Shown: one piece after another, positions 44,591 to 56,493 of the stretch | Position numbering within the stretch: position 1 is the stretch's first letter | How the letters are laid out: the number at the start of each line of letters is the position of its first letter | Source: Zea mays | Lineage: Eukaryota > Streptophyta > Magnoliopsida > Poales > Poaceae | Direction of reading: 5' to 3' | NCBI RefSeq assembly: GCF_902167145.1 | Contig: NC_050097.1 | Location: 110,951,982-111,015,981 of the forward strand | Length of the DNA: 64,000 nt | Translations under genes and position numbers: made by a program | Notes under the pieces: generated by a model | Databases searched by the model: none | Told to the model about the DNA's origin: nothing | What the model saw: the letters and a program-made list of their open reading frames with translations, nothing else

Positions 44591-45337
44591 ATAAATTTTG
44601 AGACAGTAATTGGTATTGAGACAGTTGAATGACTCATCATTGGTATTTTGTAATACTTATTTGAGAATATTAGCTGCCCTACCATATGTATGGAACACAA
44701 ACACTTATCATTGATTGTGGTACCAATAATAGGGAATTTATGTCCATAACAAAAAAACTTTAATTTGACAGATTCAATACAGATAATCACGAAGTAACCT
44801 AATAATATAGTGAGATTCTCACTCCAAAAGACTACCGATGTGTTCTGAAAGCAAAGTAAACAACATGAATAAATAAGCTACCAAAAGCTAAAAGAATCTA
44901 AGTATCCATGTCTATGCATCAATGCTGAGAGCTTTCAGGCCTTCCTCATCTGCTACAATTCCTGAAATAGCTGTATTGTTGCAAGTGAGAAAAGCAAGCT
45001 AGCATGTCGAAGTGATTCTACAAAGCGTGTTGCAAATTGTGGAAAGAGACAGAATACTTCAATTAACAGGTAAATTCATATAGACGTGATTGTAAACAAA
45101 AAAATGGAAATGCTAAAGTCGACATGCATTTTGAAGGAAATATTTCTACTTTGCAAACCTTATTTGTATACCAAACCAAATTTGAATAGCCTAATAACGC
45201 ATATGTCAATATACTGTTAATGTCAATTTTAGTTAAAAACTGTTAATGTCAATTTTAGTTAAAAAGCTAAGAAAATTTGAGTCCTTAATTTAGTGATCTT
45301 GACAATTTTAGTTAAAAAGCTAAGAAAATTTGAGTCC

Positions 45338-45600
45338 TTATATTAGTGATCTTGTATTCCTGCGATGGCGCACCCGACAGAGGCGACAATGTCTCGAGGG
45401 ACGTGCCTGCCAAGGATGAAGGTGTGTTGCAGGTACATGGTGGGGGAGGATTGGAGGAGGCCGACCACGGGTGCGAGCTGGTGGAGCACAGTGAGAAAAG
45501 GAATAGGCGTAGGAGGCCAGAGCATGAGGGAGAGGTTGCGGACGCTTGACGCGTGCCGCGACGTGAATCGTGGTGGCACCGTGAAGCTCAGAGAGCATAG
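45338..45600. other. GC-rich open segment, unrecognised
   Basis: Open in several frames on both strands (for example minus-strand SLMLWPPTPIPFLTVLHQLA). It could be another captured exon. I could not match it and leave it unassigned. Confidence 0.3.
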
Positions 45601-45671
45601 CAAAATGGGTCGTATTTTAAGAATTCTAATATACGAGTCTTCGATTGCACAAACTAACTAATGTTCCACAC

Positions 45672-45876
45672 CAGGATGTAGAGATCTGGGGAATGATCCG
45701 CATGGTCGTTACTGCTCGGATCGTGATGCCAGGGCAATGGTGAGCGTTTCAGCAGGCCGAATACTGTTCTCCATGCCATGCAAGCACTCTGCTTCCTTGG
45801 TGGGGCCAACTCAATCTTTGCTGATGAGAAACTTCTCACAACCGTGAACAACGAATTTGACGTGGACCAAGCGATG
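45672..45876 (+). pseudogene. Biotin synthase (BIO2) C-terminal fragment
   Basis: The plus-strand reading is [19 protein letters not shown], then in shifted frames [10 protein letters not shown] and [29 protein letters not shown]. This is the conserved C-terminal region of biotin synthase, including the GANSIF block. Two frameshifts and a stop are present. It lies close to the 3' end of the Helitron. Confidence 0.78.
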
Positions 45877-46120
45877 TTTACATTCCGTTCACCTATATAT
45901 GCCTATGCTATTTATTGACTCAATCATTGTAGCAAAAAAAATTATATTGCACTCGCAAATATGATGTTCTTATATTCTCTACCAGATTTTTAAGCTATGT
46001 AAACTTACTTAACTTTTAAAAGATGCAACATGAGCATAGAACGACAATTAATGCTTCTACATCTCAATGTATCTTACCAATACACGTTGACTCCGTAGCA
46101 AAGCACGGGCATACACCTAG

Positions 46121-47334
46121 TGTGTTGATGAAGTAATGATCAAACTATTCTTTGATCTCCTGAAATAAAAATAAAGGTACAATCACAGCATATGTCTTCA
46201 AGTATCTTGTTGGGTACTGGAGTTGAATTATTTGCACGTACACGAAAAGGAAACGAAATGGTAAGCCAGTACCAGAGAATGCCAAGAAGCAAGTCAATGA
46301 TAACTAAAGCATTGTGATCCTTATTCCTTTGAAATTTGCTATGCTGATAACTGTAAAATAAACCAAGAAGCAATTTTAGGCTAAGATTTCTTCTTAATAA
46401 AATACCACCTGACTCCACCTAGGTTGGTGTTGGTCTATTTAAAAAAAGTATATACTTTAGGCAAGAAAGAACACCAAAAATCAATTTGTTAACTACAAAG
46501 CCATGCCACATCAGAAAATAAGAAACATAATGTCCTGCAGATTAGCAAACATCAGGGAGCTTGCGATTGACAGTGAGGAGTGTTGTGAAAAATTTCAAGT
46601 GCCGGCAATAAATTTGTCTAGTCAGTCCTCAAACAAAACGCCTTATGTTGTTAGAAAATTACATGTCAACTAGAGTATTTACGCTACCAGTTTTCCAAAC
46701 TTCAACAATAGCATTATTCCAGTTGCCAACACCATTCTATACAAATGGAAAATAAAGATCTATGTTTCAGATGAGTGCTCAGTGTTGAGGAGACGGCTTC
46801 AGAAACATGAATAGCAAAAGGCTGCTTCTGTACCTGCAATCATGCAACCAGTTTCTGAAGTTTTAGATAATAATTACTTTACTAATATCAAGAGCAATAT
46901 AATATAAGAGTTTATCAGGAATCATCATGATTACCCACATGTTCTATCTGATACTTGGCGAGATGCAAATGGTTCATACAGGGAGTTTGTGAAATCACCT
47001 GATCATATGGCAGTAGCCAGAAGTTAAGAGACATGATAGTACAGGATCAACGAGCAGGCACTGTTCATGGATGAGTAATTGTACGTTGCACTTAATCACA
47101 GAGATTCATAGGCATAAACAACAGGTTTACTTCACTCATCGCTTATAATGTGAAGGTTACATAAGTTTAGTTTACACACATCCTACAGTGTTCCTAGGAG
47201 ACGGATTACCAGGTTGGGTATGATAAGTTCCTGACGGACAACATAAGATTTTCTGACTAGCTTAAGCATTGTGCTACTCAAACTACTATTAAGCAGCAGA
47301 AACATTTGACTAGTCACCCGGTTCCAGGCCACTA
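46121..47334. other. Spacer between Helitron and dehydratase gene
   Basis: AT-rich, no recognisable coding. The part nearest 47335 should contain the 3' untranslated region of the minus-strand dehydratase gene. Confidence 0.5.
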
Positions 47335-48045
47335 TTAGTTGCTAGTCGACTGAGAGCTGAGCTCCAGTGTAGGCAGGACAGCCATTGCTTCGCCTTCGAT
47401 TGCAACCAAGCCCTCCTCTTTGTCCATGAAGCATTTGGTTGCGAACTTGACGCTGCGCAGAGCAAACGATAGTTAAGTTAGGTTGAGGTCTTCACTAATG
47501 CAAAGGTGTGAGCAAGGCTTGCAGGTGCATACAGATATCGGCTTGTCGTGCTGCAGTTCGTCGTACCTATCATCCTGATGTTGAGTGCCTTGACTCGAGC
47601 AACCACCTCATCCCCGACATACACCGGCGCGGCAAACTTGAGCGTCTGACTCGCGTACACCGCGCCAGGCTGAACCAACCATCAGGCGAAGCCACACTAT
47701 GAGACTACATGCTCACGCGCTGTTGGACGGAATGCCCGAAAGAAAAAGGAGCGTACGTACGAAGCTTGCGGCGATGACGGAAGGGAAGAGAGATGCCACG
47801 AGCATGCCGTGCACCACGCGGCCTCGCTGGAACCCGCTCAGCTCGCGGGCAACGGCGTCGTCGAGGTGCACCGGGTTGCGGTCGCCGCTGACCGCCGCGT
47901 ACGCCGCCACATCGTCTTCCGTGAAGCGCCGGCGCTCGCGCAGCGCGTGGCCTACGCTCAGCACCGCCGGCGGCGAAGACACGGCCGACGTGGTGATGGC
48001 GGTGGTGCGGACGAGGGGAAAGATTGCCCGGCTGCGGAGGCGCAT
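47335..48045 (-). CDS. MaoC-like hydroxyacyl-thioester dehydratase (HTD2-like), three exons, apparently intact
   Basis: Exons on the minus strand are 48045-47761, 47669-47533 and 47452-47335: 285+137+118 = 540 nt, 179 residues plus stop. Junctions are TTC/GTACGT, TTCAG/CCTGG, ATCT/GTATGC and GCGCAG/CG, and the phases join without a shift. The N terminus MRLRSRAIFPLVRTTAIT is Arg-rich and lacks acidic residues, as expected for a mitochondrial presequence. The hot-dog/MaoC core reads FTEDDVAAYAAVSGDRNPVH, with the Asp and His of the R-hydratase motif, then GRVVHGMLVASLFPSVIAAS, YASQTLKFAAPVYVGDEVVA and VKFATKCFM. Family members dehydrate 3-hydroxyacyl-ACP/CoA in mitochondrial fatty acid synthesis. 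An alternative upstream start at 48090 would add 15 residues. A putative Helitron begins about 150 bp upstream. Confidence 0.82.
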
Positions 48046-48215
48046 CGTGGATGTGGTGGCGTCGATTGGGAGGGAATTCTGTGCAATCAAGGGATGAAGT
48101 GGCGGATCCAGAAACTAACAAAGCCCCGCGCCAAATGTTAAACTTAACATGACAAAAAGGTAATAAAATATAGCATTGGTGCAAAGGTACAACAAAATTC
48201 CTACTACTCTATAAG

Positions 48216-48243
48216 CACGGTGTGTAAGCGTTTACACCGTGCA
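48216..48243 (+). repeat. 5' sub-terminal hairpin of the Helitron
   Basis: GCACGGTGT and ACACCGTGC form a perfect 9-bp stem about 18 bp inside the 5' end. The element at 60459 has the same hairpin with one mismatch (about 60477-60504). Confidence 0.6.
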
Positions 48244-48726
48244 TCATGTTTTGCCCCGCATCACCGCGCCCGCAACCCCCCCGATCTCCGTCGTCTCCCC
48301 CCTCTGGCGTGTGTTAAACCGACGTGACGGCTGTCATCCGCGTGCGGCAACCGTGCTCATACATCACTGTGTCGCCCCCACCCCCCTCGCCGCATGATGC
48401 CCGCAACGTCCGTGGCCGTCGCGCCCGCCCCTCCCCCCACCTCGAGAGCGGCACCCGGCAACCACCCCACTGTCAAGATCACCGTGTCCATATAAGGATG
48501 GATCCCCTCACCCGAGAACCACTCACGTCGAGACTAACGCATCCCAAGCCAGATAAGGATGGATCCCCTCACATCTCCGATTATTTCGCCGTCCAAACAC
48601 ATGATTTCCTGGTTCACCCTCCTCCCCTTTGGCGTCCTCCAGATCTTGCCTTCGCCCGCATCGACGTAGGCGACGGGGGCATGACAGGTCGGTTGGTGGA
48701 GCGGGGCTAGAGGCCATCGATGGTGG

Positions 48727-48975
48727 TTGTGGCGACGTGCTGCTGGGAAGACGAGGCAACTCTCTCCTCCAGCACACCCTGTGGTGGAGACTTGCCATAC
48801 ATATGACGCAGCTGAAGCTGCAGAGGGCGCGCCTGTGCCGACGACGGAAGCAAAGAAGCTGGCGTCCTCTGTCACGAGGTCCAAGCAGGAGATCACAGAG
48901 GACTTCTCGTCGATTGGCGGGACATGGCCCCCACGGCCGCCCAAGAAGAGACCAGGTGCAACGACAACTCAATGT
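48727..48975 (+). pseudogene. DUF1639-like gene fragment
   Basis: The plus-strand frame includes VTRSKQEITEDFSSIGGTWP followed by PRPPKKRP, then in a shifted frame VQRQLN before a GTAAG donor. Plant DUF1639 proteins have LSKEEIEEDF-x-TG-x-RPPRRPKKRP-x-VQ-x-QLD at this place. The function of the family is unknown. The fragment is in the same sense as the Helitron. Confidence 0.5.
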
Positions 48976-50264
48976 AAGAATTGTTGGATTTTGTCTCCCC
49001 TCCAAATTCAGTGTTTCATGAGATTTTGTCCCTTTTCCTTTAATTTTCCTAGATCACAAAGAAGATCCGAAAGGCGAGAGGATTTCATTTCCCGGATCGA
49101 CTTACTTCTACCCTCCGGTTGTTTGTGGACAGTATTTTGGTGCTGGTTTTGTTATCATGTGTTGTGTTTGTTTTATTTTAACATCACTCCAGATTTGATG
49201 AATCTTAGCTCGGCTTCTGCACGATGCTAACCCTAGGCTCGTCAGGTTTTTTTAAGAAGGAAGCCCCAATTCCTGTGCTAGATCCACCATGCCATTCAAT
49301 GTTGCAGATCATGACGAATCTTGTGATTGGTTTGTGTCAAAGCAATGGATACACATATATTCGCATTGCATCATTTCTATGGTTTGTTGTCTCATTTGAT
49401 CGATTGACGACAGTGATTATACATTACCAGTTCTTTTGATGTATCCTATGATGGAAAGGGAAAATTAATGGTTGAATTTCTTAATATGAGTAGGAGGTGA
49501 AGGATGAGGAAGAAAAAGGGGAGGAGTTGCCTCCAGATGTTGAGACTTTGACCACAACAATTGAATAAACATGTGATTATCATGAACTATTATGTGTGCT
49601 ACCATTTCCTTTTGTGCTTTTCTAATTACTAGCGGGAATGTTTAGCTTCTACAAAAATAATAGGAATGAGTTTCTGTACACCGGTGGCTATGTTTGAATT
49701 GTTAATAGTGAGACTGAGAGAGTGGTATGGTTAGGATGTTAGATTTGTGCTTCCAGTGATTGATTAGTATCTTTTTTGGTAGCTGGTATGTGTTAGTTTT
49801 ACCATAAGCTAAAAGTTTAAGTAGAATGAAGTGGATGTGTTGTGCCAAATTAAATGAATTTTCATATGCTCCTACCCAGGCTCTGCTTTGTGTGTTTTGA
49901 ACTCCTTTGTGATGTTGAACAATTGTGCTTATTAGTTGGTAATTTACTGATATTCCATTGTCAGTCCATTATATTGTTGTTTAATAGAATATTTGTGTGT
50001 GTCTCATTGGATATTGAGTTATTGACAGATATGTTTTCCATACCAAAACAATGTTCTTAAACATGCATTTCAGGATGAGTGATTGGAAAATGTTCGGATT
50101 CTTTTGCAAGATCAAAGTTTCTATGCACTTAATCAGCTTGTGGATTTCATCATCTTGGTAATTTTACAAAAATTAAAACTCTGGTATAATTGATCATGCA
50201 CTTTGCAGTAGGTTGCAGTTTACTTTAGTTTTTTACACTCACATTCTCAGTTCTTTGGTCTTTA

Positions 50265-50445
50265 GGTCGGCAAGTTTGTACGACAAAGGCGACCCGGAGT
50301 CACCGTCCCTTGAAAGCGCCCCACTTCCGGATGATGATAGGTTGCGCATTGCCAGCGAGTTTAGAATTGTGCCACATGGTGATGGGGGCCATTATCTCCT
50401 TGTCGCCCTCTGTGACAAAGTGAAATTGAAGGATTACATGTTTCA
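50265..50445 (+). pseudogene. Unrecognised captured exon
   Basis: After TTTAG the frame reads SASLYDKGDPESPSLESAPL followed by PDDDRLRIASEFRIVPHGDG and GHYLLVALCDK. Composition and codon use look like a genuine plant exon in otherwise AT-rich DNA. I do not recognise the protein. Confidence 0.4.
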
Positions 50446-50818
50446 CATCTTCTTTATGTTGAAATTGTCTTGTATGTTGTTTAGACCTTTTAAAGGCAAC
50501 ATGCCACACATATCTTTGTTTTGGTGTTCAGAGCTACATATGGTACTCTTCATGGTTTCTGTTGCGAGTAACAGGGATATCAGGTTTTTGTACTTACCTA
50601 TATGGTCATATCTGAACCTATAAACTGTTGTTAGGATAGATACAAGGTGTGCATGATCTTCTTTCTATTGATTCATACTTACATATGTAGACCATATTTT
50701 ATCAACTTATCTATACTATACTCAAAGCACCAGTTTCAACGGTCATCATGCGTCATTTTTTTATAAATAACCCCTCACAGCTATTTTAAATTAATTCGTT
50801 GCACGTCTATAGATGCCA

Positions 50819-51064
50819 AACGACGTCCGACACGGGCTAGATGCACGCGGGTCACAACTATGGCATAGGCGCGTCATGCCGGCCTGCTAACTGTGTCGGG
50901 CCAGCCCGTTAGCCCGTCGATCTATTTAATTAAATCAGCGTAACGACGTCCGACACGGGCTAGATGCACGCGGGCCACAACTATGGCACAGGCACGTCAT
51001 GCCGGCCTGCTAATTGTGACGGCCCAGCCCGTTAGCCCGTCGATCCATTTAATTAAATCAGCGT
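50819..51064 (+). repeat. Two tandem copies of a 123-bp unit
   Basis: Copies at 50819-50941 and 50942-51064 begin AACGACGTCCGACACGGGCT and end AAATCAGCGT, with a few differences. GC-rich CGGGCC words continue to about 51290. Confidence 0.85.
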
Positions 51065-51292
51065 AAAATGTTAAAAAATGATGCAGGAGGTGGGGTTTGA
51101 ACCTATGCCCTGATGGAAGAAGGGCAGGAGACACTGGGTGAAACTGTCTAACCGGTAGAACATCACGCTAAGATGTTTTTAATATTGAATATAAATTGTA
51201 TATAGGTATATACATTTTTTTGTAAAATAAAAAAAATAATCGTGTCGGGCCGGGCCAGCACTACGGGCCGAGGCTACAACCCAAGCACAGCA

Positions 51293-51368
51293 CGACGTTC
51301 TTGGCTCTTGCAAGCATTAGGTCGTTTCTGCGACGTTCTTGGCTCTTGCAAGCATTAGGTCGTTTCTG
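51293..51368 (+). repeat. Two tandem copies of a 38-bp unit
   Basis: CGACGTTCTTGGCTCTTGCA plus AGCATTAGGTCGTTTCTG occurs at 51293 and again at 51331. Confidence 0.85.
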
Positions 51369-51705
51369 AGACCACATTGGCGCAATTTACTACATGGTGT
51401 TTGAGGTTACTAAATTGGATGGAGCAGCAATGATTTGACACACTAACAACAAAAATGAAAGGTTATTTGTTGGTTTTAAACATTAGTAATTGCTACGAAT
51501 TATCATAATTTATATGGAGCACATCCAGTTTTTATTGATGCCTGACTTTAGCAATCACTCCATATTTTGATCTATCTTTTTTATAAGTTTGACTTCATGG
51601 GACTTATTTTAGAAACTTGGTCTCACAAACTCTCTTATTTGGTCTCTATATGATGGAATTATGTCATTTTAGAAACTTGATCTCACAAACTTTCTCGTTG
51701 TGAAC

Positions 51706-54700
51706 TGTAACATTCCAAAATCGTATCTTGGTGAGTTAAATTCCCTAAAGATTTAAAATCTCAAGCGTATTATAACAAGTTACGAATTGAGACTTTCTTC
51801 CCTAAAATTTAATAAAGAGTAGATATAAAATGTTGGCTATATAAAAAACTATAATAAATAGGATAGTGAGTTATTCTATATAAATTACTCCTATGGGGTA
51901 TATATAACTATGTGAACTCCATGCTTATTAAATTTCATACATACAAATACTTATTTGAACAAAGTAAATAAGGAGTAAATAAATGTGAAATAATCATTTC
52001 ATATTGGTGTTTGTTTGTGCATTCAAATAGGGTCTGGATTTCAAAACCTCACTTGAAATTGAATTTGAAATCTGAAAATAGGAAAGAAGATAAGAAAATA
52101 AATGAAAAAAATAAAAAAAGGGAAGATCCACTTGCGTTGCAGCCCACCCCCACATTCCCCCAGCCAGCCCACATCCCTATTTTGTATTATTTTATTCCCC
52201 TTGCCACGGATGACATCACACCTTACGTCATCATGCAAGCCAAATTCTATCTCCATCGTATCTGGGAGTCTGCTCCCCGGCATTCGTAACAAACACCGTG
52301 ATTTGGAATGACCAAGCGCTGCGACCGTTCCGTATTTCGGGGTGATACACCGGGCGATTTTCCCGCGCGGACTCCACCCGTGATGCATAAAAGCCAAGCT
52401 TGAGTCCCAGCTCCGCTTCTCCCACTCCCAGGCCAGCCACCTCGAATCGCATCCGCGTCTACTCCGCGTGCTATCCCGTCGCAGCCTCAGCTGTACACCG
52501 GCGATGAATTTCGCCTGTGTCTGGACTTTGGTGTTGACACACGGCGAAAACTGGTCGGTCGGGCCGTGGTGAGTTCGCCAACTAGGCCGGCTCATCCCCG
52601 TCGTTGACCGTCGCACCTGCGCCTGCTGTCGTGGGAAACTGAGGGGAGAGAAGGGAGTGACCGCCGCCACAGATGAGGCTAGCCAGAGAATCCTCCTGCT
52701 GCGCGCCGAAGCGGAAATATCTTCCTGCTTCCGTGATTCACGCTAGATACTTAGACGCTAGGTGTCGGGCGGGTTATCTCTGGTGGGGCATGGCCACGGC
52801 GCGCCAGTGCTCTGGTTCTTGTCGCGTTGGGGAAGACGGCTTGGTAGCCGGAGATTTGAAGACTAGCGGTCGAGATCGGATAAGCATGCTGTTTGTGGGA
52901 ACCATAATCTGGGTTGTTGGATTGGGATCCAACGGTGGGGGATAGATCGCGCGTTAATACAACCCCGTCCATGGATCTCGGATCCTATGGACCCGATGAC
53001 ATACCGTTTCACGGGGTGGCCGGTAGAATCAGGGTCGTTGGCCTCTAATCCAACGGATCTCGTTTGACCATACCCTTTCGGCCACACATTTTGCAAAAGA
53101 GCCCCTATACTTTCCTAAAAACACCCCACAGTCTAGCCTTACTGTGCACTGAGATTTAGGACTTTTATGAGTTAGACCCCTAGGCTTCTTTGATTTAGCG
53201 CGCGCAGACCAGGAATTGGATAATTAAAGAAAAGGAATATAAACTGATTTTTAATGCAATAGTAATTACTAGAACTTGTATAATTCATAGAAAATTCATA
53301 TAGAGTCTAAATTGGTCCATTCCAGCTCCTATAATTTTGTAAAATTATTGTTTATCAATTAGTGCCACTGTTTTGACATGAAAACATATATTAAATTGGA
53401 TCACCTAATTAATCTTGTACAAAACATATGGAATCTTCAGAAAATCATAACTCCTGCGTCTTAATTCCGAATTTACTCGTTCCAGTCGCGTTAGTCTCGT
53501 ATAAATATTTACTACGCAGTAACAACATTTATTATACCATGTCTCACTATTTTATAATTAGATCTGTATTGAACTGAGGTTGGTTAGTCTGGTTAAACTA
53601 CTTATCATTATAATCTACTAGAATATGATCTATGGTCAATTCATAACTTAGATTAAAGTGGAGATAATTATTTATAGAATAACCTCTCAAATGATTTATA
53701 TTAACCAATTTATAATATAGTTTAATATTTTAACCACACAGATCTTTTATAAAATCATAACCCCTTAATTGTGACTCCGATCTTAGTAGTTCTCGATCCC
53801 GCGATCTCGTAGCTTCGCGTAGACTATTATTACGCAGTTTATTCTTATGATTGGTGTAATGTTAATTTTAGCCTATACCATGTTTGTCTGTATTGCTACG
53901 TTTAGCAGTGAGGACACATGTCATCTGAAGATCATCCTGGTACCTGGAATCTCAAGTCCCAGGCAAGTTGTGCCCTTGATCACTTCTTTTACCCAGTCAT
54001 GTTCTGATTAATCATAATGATCTTCATAGATTAATTTTGATGGGACCCAATATGTTACCCCAGTTTGACTATCTTTATACCTTGATTACCACTACACTTT
54101 TGGGTACTACCTGCTATTGCTTTATGTGGTTATGGGTATGGAGATACATTTTATTCATGATTATACTTTTATTATCAGTTGTTAATTACTGTTCATGATA
54201 AGATCATTATGTTAATTGGAACATGGAGAACCACCCGGGAAAACAGTGCTACCACAAGGGTTTATGGACGCCCTTGGCTGATTAATTAGGAAAGCTAGTG
54301 GATGACTACCTTACCCGAAAGGGGCAAGGGCAGTAGGGGAGTGGTCAGTGTAGGGAGGCCCTTGGGATGATTTTGCTGCGATGGCGGTCATGCGAGGGAT
54401 TCCTGCATTGGAGCTTTCTATAAACTGTAGCGGGTTTTCTGAAGCTAGTGGAACTTTGTAAAGGCCTCGTAGTGTTACCCTGCCTCGCCTCCTCGGTAGA
54501 GGTGTATGGGATTGGCCGTCTCTTGGCAGATGGGTAACATGACTTGTGGGTAAAGATGCACAACCTCTGCAGAGTGTAAAACTAGTATACTAGCCGTGCT
54601 CACGGTCATGAGCAGCTCGGACACTCACATGATTAAATTATGGAACCTAAACTCAATTTGTCATATGCATTGCATCGCAGGTGAGGTTGTTACTTCTGTT

Positions 54701-55195
54701 CTACTATTTAATTGGGTTGGTATTTACTTATACTTAGTAACTGCTAATAAAATTTTGACCAACTTTAAAAGCAATGCTCAACTCTAACCATCCTCTTTGG
54801 TAAGCCTTACACTTCACGTGAGCTCCCACCGTTGGCGAGTTCATGCATATTATTCCCCACAACTTGTTGAGCGATGAACGTATGTGAGCTCACTCTTGCT
54901 GTCTCACACCCCCCACAGGTCAAGAGCAGGTACCGCAGGATGAGGCGCATGGAGGATGCTGCGATGAGTTCGTGAGAGATCTAGGCCGTCGTCTCCTAGT
55001 CAACTTTGGGTTGCTGGACCGTTGTCTCCATATAATGTAATTATTTATTTATTTTGTACAAAACTCCGATTATATAGTAAAGATGTGACATTCGATCCTG
55101 TGCCATGATTCATCATATGTGTGAGACTTGGTCCCAGCACACCTGGTGATTATGTTCGCGCCCGGGTCTTGGTGCCCCGAAACCCGGGTGTGACA
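51706..55195 (+). repeat. 5' LTR of the non-autonomous element
   Basis: 3490 bp. A TATA-like GCATAAAAG near 52385 may be the promoter. It lacks about 35 bp present in the other LTR (near 57505-57540). Confidence 0.9.
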
Positions 55196-56493
55196 GAAGT
55201 GGTATCAGAGGAATGTTGACTGTAGGATGAAACCTAGATAGAACTGGACAACCATTGTCTACTTACCTCTGCTACTCTTATTCTTTCTAAACTTATCTTA
55301 ATCTTTTCTCATCTATTTCCGCTTTACTCTGATTATTCTTATCTTTTCTTTCTAAAAGACAAAAGTGGATTTCACACTTTGAAATCTTGTACCTAAAGTG
55401 ACTTTTAGGAATAGGAGACCTAATCTTAGGAACAAAAACAAAACTATTTTTTTATATCTATGCACTTGAATGTTTGTTCTTATGATACTTGTCTGATTTG
55501 GATCTTTGATTGAGTGTGATGGGTTGTGGAGTAATGTCCACAATTACATCTGCATATATATAATGCTTATAAAACTAACTAGATAAACTAGATTATCCCT
55601 CATTAAAATATCCAGCCTAACAATATCTATCTCATCTTAAAAGATTCTATCTTGTCCCAATAGATTCATCTTGTCCTGATAAACATACTTACCCCATCCT
55701 GACCATTATCTAATCAAAGTTAATTAGATCCAAGTCGGTCTAAGTCAAACCGATCTAATTTAGATCCCATTAAATACCATTAAACATAGTGTGATCTAAT
55801 CTAATGTGACCTAACAGATCAATCTAATCTAACCTAGTTCAATCAGATCTAATCTGAATATACATAATCTCATCTAATCTAATATGATCTAATCTAATGT
55901 TAGTTAACGTTGATGGAATGGGTTAGACTCTACCCCTATAAAACATAATTTAACTTAATTAACTCTGCACTAAATTAGTACCATAGACCAACTTGACCAT
56001 ATACCACTATTTGACCTACATGCATAATCCGTATAGATCAACATAAATTAAAAACACCCAAGATTTTGAACTATCTCATAAAACCTATCCTACCCACATC
56101 TATCTACTTGTCCATAAACTCAGATGATAACTCCAAGATTAAAGACCGAAGATGATCAACCTCATCAAGGAAGGATAAGCACCAACTCAAGCCTTCAAAG
56201 ACCAAGCTGGATCATCAGATGAGTCAAGACCCACTATGCATGATGGAGACTTTCCTTGCCAAAATCTTTCTTTCTTATACATGTCTTGATGTTTCTTACC
56301 CCAACTTTCTTACTAATAGCTAAAACATGGTTATAAGGTACCCATGCTATCCTAGTCACCTAATAGTTAGTCTTAAAAAACACTTTATGCTTTGGTACCA
56401 GTTGGAAACTAGAAGCGAAATACAAACAAAACCTTTTATATCTCTTTTCTTAGTAATCTCGGGGACGAGATTATTTTTAAGGGGGGTAGAATT
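55196..56493 (+). other. Non-coding interior of the non-autonomous element
   Basis: TGGTATCAGAG (55200-55210) is the primer-binding site. The stretch 55600-55930 is a degenerate array of TCTAATCTAA/GATCTAATCT words. There is no ORF of note. AATCTCG/CGAGATT (56455-56461 and 56466-56472) and AAGGGGGG (about 56479) precede the 3' LTR. Confidence 0.8.

Larger units (their letters stand above)
37706..46120 (+). mobile_element. Putative Helitron carrying several gene fragments
   Basis: The 5' terminus TCTCTACTAACTATTAAG fits the 5' consensus of maize Helitrons and follows an A. The 3' terminus is CTAG (46117-46120) followed by T, preceded by CCGTAGCAAAGCACGGGC, a degenerate form of the GC-rich hairpin found just before Helitron 3' ends. 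Insertion between A and T without a target duplication matches Helitrons. The 8.4-kb interior has no Rep/helicase frame, so it would be non-autonomous. It holds fragments of at least five plant genes with introns retained, four of them in the plus orientation. The pairing of these two ends is my inference. Confidence 0.62.

Noticed and set aside
45338..45603. Possible cytochrome P450-like fragment on the minus strand
   Set aside because: Only a loose resemblance to a Pro-rich P450 segment; no heme-binding or K-helix motif could be confirmed.
54596..54787. 63-codon ORF repeated at 59419-59610
   Set aside because: It lies in both LTRs of the non-autonomous element with no recognisable domain; a chance frame duplicated with the LTR.
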